From Maribacter aestuarii (lineage in GTDB: Bacteria > Bacteroidota > Bacteroidia > Flavobacteriales > Flavobacteriaceae), in assembly GCF_027474845.2 (NCBI RefSeq), contig NZ_CP107031.2, positions 372,001 to 436,000 of the forward strand: DNA of 64,000 nt. The letters are read 5' to 3'. Every line of letters begins with the position of its first letter. Within the stretch, counting starts at the first letter, position 1. Below the pieces are notes generated by a model. It made no database searches. It was given only the letters and a program-made list of their open reading frames with translations, and was not told where the DNA came from. Positions 8,973 to 17,020 of the stretch are shown here, in pieces. The translations under genes and the position numbers were made by a program.

Positions 8973-9457
8973 TATTTTAATGCCTTTGGAATAATTGTTT
9001 TTATCGTTGACCCCTTCTTTATCATTTCCCAGGATTCTTCCTCAAATTTTATATGCACAAGGCCACTTGTGGGTACATTCTCTATATGCTCATTTCCAAA
9101 GGAATTAGCGATTTGTGTAAATGCATGGTTATGCCCAAAAATTAAGATAGTAGTTAAGTTATTTGGGCGACTACGAACAAAATCGACTACCTGATTACCT
9201 GAAAAATCATAGAGTTCCGGTGCAACCTTAAATTTATCCATCGGATATTTTAAATTCCTAAGACATATCATAGCGGTATGTAATGCCCTATTGGCTGGGC
9301 TGGAAAAAGCAAAATCGACTGCTAAATTTTCCTTGGCTAAATGGGAGCCCACTAGATGTGCATCCGTTATACCCCTTTGTTTCAAAGGTCGATCAAAATC
9401 ACTTACGTTAAGTTCCCAAGAGGACTTTCCATGTCGCATTAAAAGTAAGTTCTTCAT
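8972..9457 (-). CDS. sixA: SixA-type histidine phosphatase
   Basis: A 161-residue member of the histidine phosphatase (phosphoglycerate mutase-like) superfamily. The nucleophile motif RHG is at residues 8-10, SSPANRALHTA at about 52-62 supplies the second Arg, and GHN at 108-110 the second catalytic His. E. coli SixA removes phosphate from phosphocarrier histidines, but the substrate here is unknown. It is upstream of and translationally coupled to ppk1. pdxH ends 15 bases upstream, so it may belong to the same transcript. Confidence 0.85.
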   Translation of the reverse strand: MKNLLLMRHGKSSWELNVSDFDRPLKQRGITDAHLVGSHLAKENLAVDFAFSSPANRALHTAMICLRNLKYPMDKFKVAPELYDFSGNQVVDFVRSRPNNLTTILIFGHNHAFTQIANSFGNEHIENVPTSGLVHIKFEEESWEMIKKGSTIKTIIPKALK

Positions 9458-9472
9458 AGTAGCGGTAATAGA

Positions 9473-10120
9473 TTATGGAGCTAGACGTTCTATTTTCCAA
9501 TCAAAATTTTCTTCAAGCGTATATCGTATGCGATCATGGAGTCTATTAGGCCTACCTTGCCAAAACTCAATAGAGACCGGTTTGACGATATATCCCCCCC
9601 AGAAATCAGGTCTTTTTATTTCTTGATTTGCATATTTCTTTTCAAGGTTTTTCAGGTTCTCTTCCAAAACTTTGCGTGATTGGATTACACTGCTTTGGTC
9701 CGATACAATGGCTCCAAGTTTACTGCCTTCGGGTCGGGATTCAAAATATCCATCGGAAATATTCTCAGGCACTTTTTCAGCTTTCCCTTTTATTATAATT
9801 TGACGTTCCATGTTGGGCCAAAAGAATGAAATACATACGCTAGGATTTTCAGCTATGGCCTGCCCCTTTTCACTTTGGTAATTGGTATAAAAGATGAAAC
9901 CCTCATGAGTGTACTTTTTCAATAAAACCACCCTGCTTTTTGGAAAGCCATCTTTACCAATTGTGCTAACGGTCATGGCATTGGGTTCATCTACCCCCTC
10001 TGAATCTTCCACCTCATAAAACCACTTTTGAAAAAGTTGCATCGGATTGTCCGATATGGAATCTTCCATCAACGCACTTTTTTCGTAAGATTTTCTGTAA
10101 TTCCCTAAGTCTTTCTGCAT
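9473..10120 (-). CDS. pdxH: Pyridoxamine 5'-phosphate oxidase
   Basis: An FMN enzyme that oxidises pyridoxine or pyridoxamine 5'-phosphate to pyridoxal 5'-phosphate, the last step of B6 salvage. The 215 residues match the family. The FMN-binding core is SRVVLLKKYTHEGFIFYTNY, followed by SEKGQAIAENP. The C-terminal signature GRPNRLHDRIRY ends in IERLAP, as usual. It is first in a likely pdxH-sixA-ppk1 transcript, insulated from the upstream lipoprotein gene by a terminator hairpin. Confidence 0.95.
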   Translation of the reverse strand: MQKDLGNYRKSYEKSALMEDSISDNPMQLFQKWFYEVEDSEGVDEPNAMTVSTIGKDGFPKSRVVLLKKYTHEGFIFYTNYQSEKGQAIAENPSVCISFFWPNMERQIIIKGKAEKVPENISDGYFESRPEGSKLGAIVSDQSSVIQSRKVLEENLKNLEKKYANQEIKRPDFWGGYIVKPVSIEFWQGRPNRLHDRIRYTLEENFDWKIERLAP

Positions 10121-10168
10121 CTATTTGTCTAAGAAAGTAAGATACTCAAAGTTCTGTAAAAAAATAAC

Positions 10169-10203
10169 AAGACCCCAAAGATTTTGGCAACCTTTGGGGT
10201 CTT
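10169..10203 (-). terminator. Rho-independent terminator after the lipoprotein gene
   Basis: AAGACCCCAAAG (10169-10180) pairs with CTTTGGGGTCTT (10192-10203) in a perfect 12-base stem with an 11-base loop. On the minus strand it is followed by a T-rich stretch, and it sits between the lipoprotein stop and the pdxH start. Confidence 0.85.
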
Positions 10204-10240
10204 TATATATAGAAATCTTGTGGACTCAAAGTCTATTTTG

Positions 10241-10735
10241 TTAGTCCACTCTTTGATAACTCATTTGCTTAGCCACTGGTGCATCCGCCGGATAGGAAAT
10301 ATAAAATAAAGTTAGGGTTTTGCCATTAATTTCGAACCTACTTCCATAAGTTTCCCCTGTTAAAATTGTAGTCGTAGGCTCTGAGCTAAATCCACTTTCC
10401 CATGAGGTATTCTCAAAAGCCCTAATAAAAACACTATCCGATTTAACTTCAAAAGATCCCGTATTTTCCGTTTGTCCTATAATTTCATTTGGATTTTCGT
10501 CTTTAAATCCATAAAAATCTACCTTGTAGGAATGGCTTCCATCAATTCTAAAAATTTGTGTGGTTTTCATATCAAAATACCTGAAATCTGCCTCTGAGAG
10601 CCCACTAGGTATTTCATCTACTCTACTCCATGTGCCTACGAGAGCTTTACCACTAAAGTTTGCAACAACATTATCTTCCTTTTCGCAAGAAATGAGGGAA
10701 ATGCTGAAAACGCTTATGAATAAAATAATTCTCAT
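10241..10735 (-). CDS. Lipoprotein of unknown function (lipocalin-like)
   Basis: The 164-residue product starts at the ATG preceded by AAAGG, not at the longer in-frame ATG at 10870, because the longer form would run into rnz and destroy the signal peptide. MRIILFISV leads into the lipobox LISC with Cys at residue 17, so export and lipidation are expected. The mature part has ALVGTWSRVDE early and alternating beta strands. This resembles the small lipocalin-like lipoproteins common in flavobacteria, but no function can be assigned. It lies downstream of rnz in the same direction and ends at a clear terminator. Confidence 0.75.
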   Translation of the reverse strand: MRIILFISVFSISLISCEKEDNVVANFSGKALVGTWSRVDEIPSGLSEADFRYFDMKTTQIFRIDGSHSYKVDFYGFKDENPNEIIGQTENTGSFEVKSDSVFIRAFENTSWESGFSSEPTTTILTGETYGSRFEINGKTLTLFYISYPADAPVAKQMSYQRVD

Positions 10736-10787
10736 CCTTTGTTTTTTAAATAGATGGATGATCTGGAATAAGGTTGCGCAAGACTGA

Positions 10788-11696
10788 TTACCAAAAGTCA
10801 AAAGATTTACCATCTTCCGCCAAAAGGGTATTTGGAAAAATAACTGATGCCTCTTCTTTAAACAATTCAATCGACTTGTATCTAGTAGAGTAATGACCTA
10901 GAATCAGGTTTTCTACACTCGCAGCATTAGCAATGGTAGCAGCCTCTTTTGCAGTTGCGTGTTTGGTCTTTGCGGATAAATGTGCTTCGGACTCTAAAAA
11001 AGTTGCTTCGTGGTAAAGTACAGTAGCTTTCTCTATCTGCGGAACAATATCCGGTTTATAGGCCGTATCGCTACAAAAAGCATAGGATTTGGGCTTAGGT
11101 GGATCAAAAGTAAGATTCGCGTTAGAAATCACCTCACCTGTATCGAGTACTACATCCTTACCATTTTTAATATTTTGAAAATAAGCCTTATCAATCTTGT
11201 ACTTTACAGCTGCATCAACATTCAGTTTACGCTCCCCGAGCTTTTCTTTAAATAGAAAACCGTTTGTGTAAATTCTATGATCCAAGGGAATTGTTTCTAC
11301 ACTTACCTTTGTGTCCTCATAGATTACCTCGCCGTCCTTGGAGGTGAGTTCATGAAAGCGGAGCGGATAATTCGTCCAAGAATCCCCCAACTTTAACAAT
11401 AAGGTAATGGCTTCCTTAATTCCCTTGGGCCCATAAATATGCATCTCTTTCTCCCTGCCCAAAAGCCTAAATGTTGATATCAGACCAGGAAGTCCAAAAA
11501 AATGGTCTCCATGAAGGTGGGAAATGAAAATATGGTTGATTCTAGAAAATTTTACTTTATGCTTACGTAGTTGAACCTGGGTGCCCTCTCCACAATCCAC
11601 AAGAAACATGTGGTTCTTGATTTCCAAGACTTGGGACGTCGGGTTGGTCAAGGTTCTTGGTGTAGCTGCGTAACAACCTAGAATAGTTAATTTCAC
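10788..11696 (-). CDS. rnz: Ribonuclease Z
   Basis: A metallo-beta-lactamase-fold endonuclease that matures tRNA 3' ends. The 302 residues match the short RNase Z form. The zinc motif HLHGDH lies at residues 60-65. Further expected elements are AFCSDTAYKPD (motif with the metal-bridging Asp), YHEATF and the late LGHYSTRY. The start overlaps the stop of the upstream 110-residue gene by four bases, so it is translationally coupled within the pyrR-pyrB-rnz operon. Confidence 0.95.
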   Translation of the reverse strand: MKLTILGCYAATPRTLTNPTSQVLEIKNHMFLVDCGEGTQVQLRKHKVKFSRINHIFISHLHGDHFFGLPGLISTFRLLGREKEMHIYGPKGIKEAITLLLKLGDSWTNYPLRFHELTSKDGEVIYEDTKVSVETIPLDHRIYTNGFLFKEKLGERKLNVDAAVKYKIDKAYFQNIKNGKDVVLDTGEVISNANLTFDPPKPKSYAFCSDTAYKPDIVPQIEKATVLYHEATFLESEAHLSAKTKHATAKEAATIANAASVENLILGHYSTRYKSIELFKEEASVIFPNTLLAEDGKSFDFW

Positions 11697-12025
11697 AGGT
11701 CCAAATCCCTTTCAATCTCCTCCATCTCAATAATATCCTTTGCCTCTTGAAGAGTCGGCGCTATTGCGATTTGCTCTGGCACCTCATCATAAGAAACCCT
11801 TTCTGTTACCAGAACAAAGGATTTATCATTAGCCCTATGTTGGTTGGAAATCTGAAGAAATTCCATTACATCATTGGAAGTTAGTTGTTCAAAAGAAAAA
11901 AGATTAATAATAAGATTATCGTTCTTAAGTTTTGGATATTCCTTTTCTAAATTTTTAAGAAAAATTGTTAGGTCCTTTTTTTCCTGATAAACTATCGTGG
12001 TATTGCCATCTCTATCAAAAATCAT
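11693..12025 (-). CDS. Conserved small protein upstream of rnz (STAS-like fold suggested)
   Basis: A 110-residue soluble protein lacking a signal peptide. It begins MIFDRDGNTTIVYQEK, has a central NLIINLFSFEQL followed by DVMEFLQISNQHR, and ends in acidic EMEEIERDLDL. The hydrophobic strand followed by a helix resembles a STAS-type layout, but I cannot confirm it. Genes of this kind sit directly before rnz in other flavobacteria (established context). It overlaps rnz by four bases and follows pyrB by four, so co-expression is expected. Function unknown. Confidence 0.7.
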   Translation of the reverse strand: MIFDRDGNTTIVYQEKKDLTIFLKNLEKEYPKLKNDNLIINLFSFEQLTSNDVMEFLQISNQHRANDKSFVLVTERVSYDEVPEQIAIAPTLQEAKDIIEMEEIERDLDL

Positions 12026-12029
12026 AATA

Positions 12030-12959
12030 CTATTGTTTGATTTTAGAAGCTAATAAATAAATCACGGCCATGCGAATAGCGACTCCGTTTTCTACTTGGT
12101 TCAATATAATGGATTGCTTGGAATCGGCCACATCACTGGTTATTTCCACCCCTCTATTTATCGGACCTGGGTGCATGATAACAATCTCCTTCTTTAAGCT
12201 GTCCAATAACGCCTTATTGACACCATATTGTTGGGTATACTCCCTAGTCGTGGGGAAATAGCTAATATCTAACCTTTCATTCTGTATCCGCAGCATATTT
12301 GCCACATCGCACCACTCCAAAGCCTTTCTCAAATTGGTCTCCACTTCCACACCTAAAGAAGTTACGTGTTTAGGTAAGAGGGTTTTTGGTCCACAAACTT
12401 TTACATTAGCACCCTGAAGAAGCAAAGCGAAAATATTGGACAATGCTACTCGCGAATGTAGGATATCTCCAACGATAACCACATTCTTTCCAGAAACATC
12501 TCCCAATTTCTCCCGGATACTGTACGAATCCAACAAGGCCTGGGTTGGATGTTCGTGTGCCCCATCCCCAGCATTTATGATAGAAGCCTTAACATGTTTC
12601 GCCAAGAAAATACCTGCTCCCGGGTTTGGATGGCGCATAACCACCATATCTACTTTCATGGAGAGTATATTATTGACCGTATCTATTAAGGTTTCTCCTT
12701 TTTTAACCGAAGACTGACTTGCCGAAAAATTAAGCACGTCTGCGGACAGCCGCTTTTCTGCTAATTCAAAGGAAAGTTTGGTCCTGGTACTGTTCTCAAA
12801 AAATATATTTGCTATAGTGATATCCCTTAAAGAGGGGACTTTTTTTATAGAACGATTAATAACTTCTTTAAAGTGGTCCGCAGTTTCAAAAATGAGTTGA
12901 ATATCCGACTCCTTTAAATATTTTATACCCAGCAAGTGATTTACACTTAATTCGCTCAT
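12030..12959 (-). CDS. pyrB: Aspartate carbamoyltransferase catalytic subunit
   Basis: Catalyses carbamoyl phosphate plus aspartate to carbamoyl aspartate, the committed step of pyrimidine synthesis. The 309 residues match the family. The carbamoyl-phosphate motif appears as FFENSTRTKLSFE near residue 55. HPTQALLD, VVIVGDILHSRVA and MHPGPINRGVE are all present. No regulatory pyrI is adjacent. It follows pyrR by three bases, so PyrR-linked control of the operon is plausible. Confidence 0.96.
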   Translation of the reverse strand: MSELSVNHLLGIKYLKESDIQLIFETADHFKEVINRSIKKVPSLRDITIANIFFENSTRTKLSFELAEKRLSADVLNFSASQSSVKKGETLIDTVNNILSMKVDMVVMRHPNPGAGIFLAKHVKASIINAGDGAHEHPTQALLDSYSIREKLGDVSGKNVVIVGDILHSRVALSNIFALLLQGANVKVCGPKTLLPKHVTSLGVEVETNLRKALEWCDVANMLRIQNERLDISYFPTTREYTQQYGVNKALLDSLKKEIVIMHPGPINRGVEITSDVADSKQSIILNQVENGVAIRMAVIYLLASKIKQ

Positions 12960-12962
12960 TAT

Positions 12963-13502
12963 CTACCTATTAACCAAATATATGACATCTTTACCATCGT
13001 TTTCTTTCCAAAGAACCTTCACTTTTTCGTCATCAATTGCATCTACCTGCCTTCCCCTGTAATTGGGTTGTATGGGCAAGTGTCTACTAAACCGGCGATC
13101 TATCAATATCAATAATTCTACTTCGGAAGGTCTCCCGAAGGACTGCAAAGCGGTTAAAGCGGCATTGATGCTTCTCCCGGTGTAAAGGACATCGTCCACA
13201 AGTACAACTTTCTTATCTTCAACTAGAAAATTTATTTTGGTCTTGGTCGCCTCCAGAGTCTTATCGCCCCTTCTAAAATCATCCCGATAAAAAGTGATAT
13301 CCAGAAAGCCTAGGTCTATTTTCTTTATACCGTATTCCTCTTTTAAGATTTTACACAGTCTATCGGCTACATAAATTCCTCTTGGTTGAATTCCAATGAT
13401 AACCGTATTTTTAAAATCCAAGTGATTTTCAAGCAGTTGGCAAGCCAAACGATGTAGGATGATATTGATTTCTTTTGAGGAAAGTAGTACTTTTTGACCC
13501 AT
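12963..13502 (-). CDS. pyrR: PyrR: pyrimidine operon regulator / uracil phosphoribosyltransferase
   Basis: In Firmicutes PyrR binds pyr mRNA in response to UMP, and it also has uracil phosphoribosyltransferase activity. The 179-residue form starting MGQKVLLSSKEINIILHRLA is chosen because family members start there; an upstream ATG at 13550 adds 16 unrelated residues. The PRPP-binding loop is VVLVDDVLYTGRSI at about 96-109. The family elements LDITFYRDD and DRRFSRHLPIQP are present. No obvious attenuator hairpin lies in the 61 bases between this start and the rpsA terminator region, so the mode of regulation is unclear. Confidence 0.93.
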   Translation of the reverse strand: MGQKVLLSSKEINIILHRLACQLLENHLDFKNTVIIGIQPRGIYVADRLCKILKEEYGIKKIDLGFLDITFYRDDFRRGDKTLEATKTKINFLVEDKKVVLVDDVLYTGRSINAALTALQSFGRPSEVELLILIDRRFSRHLPIQPNYRGRQVDAIDDEKVKVLWKENDGKDVIYLVNR

Positions 13503-13580
13503 ATTAGTCCATCCACATTTTAGCAAGACAAAAATAGGGAATTCTCTCAAATAATGTTCAGTAACTTCCCAGAAACAAAA

Positions 13581-13605
13581 AGCCCCAACCTTATCGGTCG
13601 GGGCT
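13581..13605 (-). terminator. Rho-independent terminator of rpsA
   Basis: AGCCCCAACC pairs with GGTCGGGGCT across a short TTATC loop, with one G-A mismatch. On the minus strand the stem is followed by TTTTTGTTTC. It lies 35 bases after the rpsA stop. Confidence 0.88.
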
Positions 13606-13639
13606 CTGTAATCATATTAGATTATTGGATATTATCGAA

Positions 13640-15508
13640 TTACTTTTTCTTTTTCTTAGAATCAGCAGCTTCCATTTTATCCTTTAATGCTTGTAAAGCA
13701 TCGTTAGCATCACCTAAAGTTGGTTTAGCCTCATCCGCCGAAGCAGCTTGTCTTTTAACGGCTGCCTTTACATTACGCTTTTCTTCCTCTCGGAAAATGG
13801 CGGTATGACTGGCAACAACACGCTTAAAGTCTTTATTGAATTCAATAATCTTGAATTCCGCTTCTTCGCCTTTTGCTAGCTTTTTACCATCTTCTTTTTC
13901 CAAGTGACGTTGAGGAACGAATGCCGTAATATCCTCGTTAAAGTCTATCGTAGCTCCTTTATCCACAATTTCTGTGATGCTAGCAGTATGAACCGTATCC
14001 AAGGCAAACTCCTTTTCGTATTTGTCCCAAGGATTTTCAGTGGTTTGCTTATGGCCTAAACTTAATTTACGGCCTTCTACATCCAATTCCAATACCTCAA
14101 CCTCTAAAGTATCACCTACATTGGTGAACTCAGATGGATGTTTAATCTTCTTGGTCCAAGAAAGGTCCGAGATATAAATTAATCCATCAATACCTTCTTC
14201 CAATTCTACAAAGACACCGAAGTTGGTGAAATTCCTGACGATACCTTTATGTCTAGAACCTACAGGATATTTAGTGGTAATATCCGTCCATGGGTCTGGC
14301 GTCAATTGTTTGATACCTAGCGACATTTTGCGGTCTTCACGATCTAAGGTCAATACCACTGCATCTACTTCATCACCAACCTTCACGAAATCCTGAGCGG
14401 AACGCAAGTGCGTAGACCAAGACATTTCAGATACGTGTATCAAACCTTCAACACCTTCTACAACCTCGATAAATGCACCGTAGTCAGCAATTACGACTAC
14501 CTTACCTTTAACCTTATCTCCAATTTTTATTTCATCGCTTAGGGCTTCCCAAGGATGTTTTTCCAATTGCTTAAGACCTAATTGTATTCTAGATTTATTT
14601 TCGTCAAAATCAAGGATTACAACGTTTAATTTCTGGTCTAGTTCAACAACCTCGTTCGGGTGGTTGATTCTACTCCAAGAAAGGTCCGTAATATGTACAA
14701 GACCATCAACACCTCCAAGATCGATAAAGACACCATAGGAAGTAATGTTTTTAACAATACCTTCCAGTACCTGTCCTTTTTCCAATTGGCTGATAATCTC
14801 CTTTTTCTGCTCTTCAATATCCGCTTCAATAAGCGCTTTATGAGATACAACAACGTTTTTGAATTCATGGTTGATTTTCACCACCTTAAATTCCATTGTT
14901 TTATTTACATACTGATCGTAATCACGAATAGGCTTAACATCTATCTGTGAACCTGGTAAGAATGCCTCGATACCGAAAACATCCACAATCATACCTCCTT
15001 TGGTTCTACATTTTACAAAACCAGTTACGATTTCTTCCTTGTCATGCGCAGCATTCACACGGTCCCAAGCCATAATCGTACGAGCTTTTCTGTGTGAAAG
15101 TACTAATTGACCGCTTTTATCCTCACGTATGTCGATAAGAACCTCAACTTTGTCACCAACCTTTAAATCTGGATTGTAACGAAATTCGTTCAAGGAGATA
15201 ACTCCTTCTGATTTTGCGTTGATATCGATGATGGCTTCCCTCTCAGTAAGATATACCACTGTACCGGTTACTACTTCCTCATCTGCAGTATCAACAAAAT
15301 TCTGGGCAACCAACTCCTCGAATTCTTTAAGTTTGGAATCATCAACACGCTCAATACCTTGCTCGTATTTTTCCCAATTAAAGTTTTCTAGAAATTCTTT
15401 TGGATCTTGAACAGGAGCCTGTTCTTTTGTTTCTTGAACTACTTCCGTAGTTTCAGTTGTTGCCGTTGCAGTTTCTACCGCTTCAGCTTCTTTTTTTTCT
15501 TCAGCCAT
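13640..15508 (-). CDS. rpsA: 30S ribosomal protein S1
   Basis: A multi-domain mRNA-binding ribosomal protein. The 622 residues comprise an acidic, Glu/Thr-rich N-terminal extension of about 50 residues and then six S1 (OB-fold) repeats. The repeats can be followed by their recurring cores: GVISLNEF, GFLPG-type AFLPGSQID, GVFIDLGGVDGLVHITDLSW, GAFIEVVEGVEGLIHVSEMSW, GVFVELEEGIDGLIYISDLSW and AFVPQRHL. The C-terminus is a lysine tail. Bacteroidota have weak Shine-Dalgarno use and long S1 proteins. The gene has its own promoter (15630-15659) and terminator, with a leader of about 115 bases. Confidence 0.97.
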   Translation of the reverse strand: MAEEKKEAEAVETATATTETTEVVQETKEQAPVQDPKEFLENFNWEKYEQGIERVDDSKLKEFEELVAQNFVDTADEEVVTGTVVYLTEREAIIDINAKSEGVISLNEFRYNPDLKVGDKVEVLIDIREDKSGQLVLSHRKARTIMAWDRVNAAHDKEEIVTGFVKCRTKGGMIVDVFGIEAFLPGSQIDVKPIRDYDQYVNKTMEFKVVKINHEFKNVVVSHKALIEADIEEQKKEIISQLEKGQVLEGIVKNITSYGVFIDLGGVDGLVHITDLSWSRINHPNEVVELDQKLNVVILDFDENKSRIQLGLKQLEKHPWEALSDEIKIGDKVKGKVVVIADYGAFIEVVEGVEGLIHVSEMSWSTHLRSAQDFVKVGDEVDAVVLTLDREDRKMSLGIKQLTPDPWTDITTKYPVGSRHKGIVRNFTNFGVFVELEEGIDGLIYISDLSWTKKIKHPSEFTNVGDTLEVEVLELDVEGRKLSLGHKQTTENPWDKYEKEFALDTVHTASITEIVDKGATIDFNEDITAFVPQRHLEKEDGKKLAKGEEAEFKIIEFNKDFKRVVASHTAIFREEEKRNVKAAVKRQAASADEAKPTLGDANDALQALKDKMEAADSKKKKK

Positions 15509-15629
15509 TCTATTAGCCTAAAATTTGTATTCTGTAAATGTATTGGAGTTAGACAATTGTTACAGAAGTAGTTATTACGTCTTTTTATCAATCCTTTTTC
15601 TCTCCAAATAGTTTGCCAAAAAAGGAGTG

Positions 15630-15659
15630 CAAAAATACAACTAAATTTTTTATTAACAA
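15630..15659 (-). promoter_or_regulatory. Bacteroidota-type promoter of rpsA
   Basis: On the minus strand TTG (15657-15659), a 19-base spacer and TATTTTTG (15630-15637) match the flavobacterial consensus. It implies a long leader before the rpsA ATG, which could host S1 autoregulation (inference). Confidence 0.75.
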
Positions 15660-15774
15660 ACAATTGAATGACTAGCCCGATTCAGCGTATAGACTTTACC
15701 ACATTTTTAATTGAAATCATTCCAAATATGATTATCTTTCACTCATTAAAATATTAACCATTAAAAACAGTATT

Positions 15775-16155
15775 ATGAGCGTTAAAGCAAAGTACCAAGG
15801 GGTTTTGGACCTTGGTGAGCAATTAGGTATAAAAGACGGAAAGGTTACCGAAGAAGGTGGTGTACTAAAAATTAAAGGAGAAGCAAAAACACCTTATGAA
15901 AAGGATTTAATTTGGGATAAAATTAAAGCTGTTGGAGGTGAAAATCCATCTGATATAAAAGCAAATATAACCGTTGAGGATAGTTCTGTTTATCACAGGC
16001 ATGTAGTAAAAAGTGGTGAGTCACTCAGTAAAATAGCTAAACACTATTATGGAGACGCTATGAAGTATAAGCAGATTTTCTCATCTAACACCAATATCCT
16101 GAGTAATCCAGATGTTATTCATCCTGATCAAGTGTTGGTGATTCCAAATCCATAA
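15775..16155 (+). CDS. BON and LysM domain protein (YgaU/Kbp-like)
   Basis: A 126-residue protein without a signal peptide. Residues 1-70 form a BON-like region (VKAKYQGVLDLGEQLG, then VLKIKGEAKTPYEKDLIWDKI). Residues about 74-124 are a LysM domain (HVVKSGESLSKIAKHYYG, then VIHPDQVLVIPNP). This is the architecture of E. coli Kbp/YgaU, a potassium-binding protein; whether this one binds potassium is inference. It is a single gene on the plus strand followed by a strong terminator. Confidence 0.88.
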   Translation: MSVKAKYQGVLDLGEQLGIKDGKVTEEGGVLKIKGEAKTPYEKDLIWDKIKAVGGENPSDIKANITVEDSSVYHRHVVKSGESLSKIAKHYYGDAMKYKQIFSSNTNILSNPDVIHPDQVLVIPNP

Positions 16156-16178
16156 GAAGTTCTAAATTAGACATAGAA

Positions 16179-16204
16179 AATGTCGCTGATTATTCAGCGG
16201 CATT
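16179..16204 (+). terminator. Rho-independent terminator after the LysM gene
   Basis: AATGTCGCTGA pairs with TCAGCGGCATT across a four-base loop and is followed by a run of T residues. It lies 24 bases after the LysM stop. Confidence 0.9.
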
Positions 16205-16246
16205 TTTTTATATGCATTTCCAATAAAGGCACGCCTAAGAAGAATT

Positions 16247-16942
16247 TTATTCTTGCTTTTCAATTACTCTTAATGCATAATTGTGGATACGCTCAAATTG
16301 CTCCTTCAGCCCCATATCACTATTATCAAATTCAATGGCATCCTCGGCTTTTTTTAGCGGTGAAAACTCTCGGTTGGAGTCTATATAATCCCTTTTTTCG
16401 ACATTTTCCAATACATCCACATATTTTACATTTTCACCTCTATCCAATAACTCTTTGTACCTTCTGTGAGCCCTTTTTTCTGGAGAAGCGGTCATGAAGA
16501 TTTTAAGTTCAGCATCAGGAAAAACAACGGTACCTATATCACGACCATCCATTACTATTCCTTTTTCCTTGCCCATTTTCTTTTGCATATCTACAAGCTT
16601 ATAGCGCACTTGTTCAATTTCAGCAATCCTACTCACGTTTTTGGAAACATCCAAAGTTCTAATTTCTTTTTCAACATTTTCACCGTTGAGATACATCTCC
16701 GAAAATCCCAATGCTTCGTTGTACTTAAATTTTAATTGAATTTTAGGTAATAGTTTTATCAAAGCGCTAATATTATCCCGCTCCCCTCCAATTAAACCGT
16801 TGCGCATGGCGAATAAGGTAACGGCCCTGTACATAGCCCCTGTATCCACATAGACATATCCCAGAACTTTTGCTAGTTGCTTGGCAAGGGTACTTTTTCC
16901 CGTAGAGGAAAAGCCATCAACAGCTATAGTTATTTTCTTCAT
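16247..16942 (-). CDS. cmk: Cytidylate kinase
   Basis: Phosphorylates CMP and dCMP with ATP. The 231 residues match the family. The P-loop is GFSSTGKSTLAKQLA at about 10-24, followed by YVDTGAMYRAVTLFA. MDGRDIGTVVFPDAELK and FMTASPEKRAHRRYKEL (NMP-binding and lid elements) follow. It is downstream of lon in the same orientation with a 78-base gap. Confidence 0.96.
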   Translation of the reverse strand: MKKITIAVDGFSSTGKSTLAKQLAKVLGYVYVDTGAMYRAVTLFAMRNGLIGGERDNISALIKLLPKIQLKFKYNEALGFSEMYLNGENVEKEIRTLDVSKNVSRIAEIEQVRYKLVDMQKKMGKEKGIVMDGRDIGTVVFPDAELKIFMTASPEKRAHRRYKELLDRGENVKYVDVLENVEKRDYIDSNREFSPLKKAEDAIEFDNSDMGLKEQFERIHNYALRVIEKQE

Positions 16943-17020
16943 TTATGCTGAATTTATTTCAGTTTTAATAAAAGTAGGGAGAATTAACACTTATCCACAC
17001 GGGGACAGGCTCTAATTTCA

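Noticed and set aside
10736..10870. N-terminal extension of the lipoprotein at 10241
   Set aside because: It would bury the signal peptide 45 residues inside the protein and overlap rnz; the internal ATG gives a correct lipoprotein signal.
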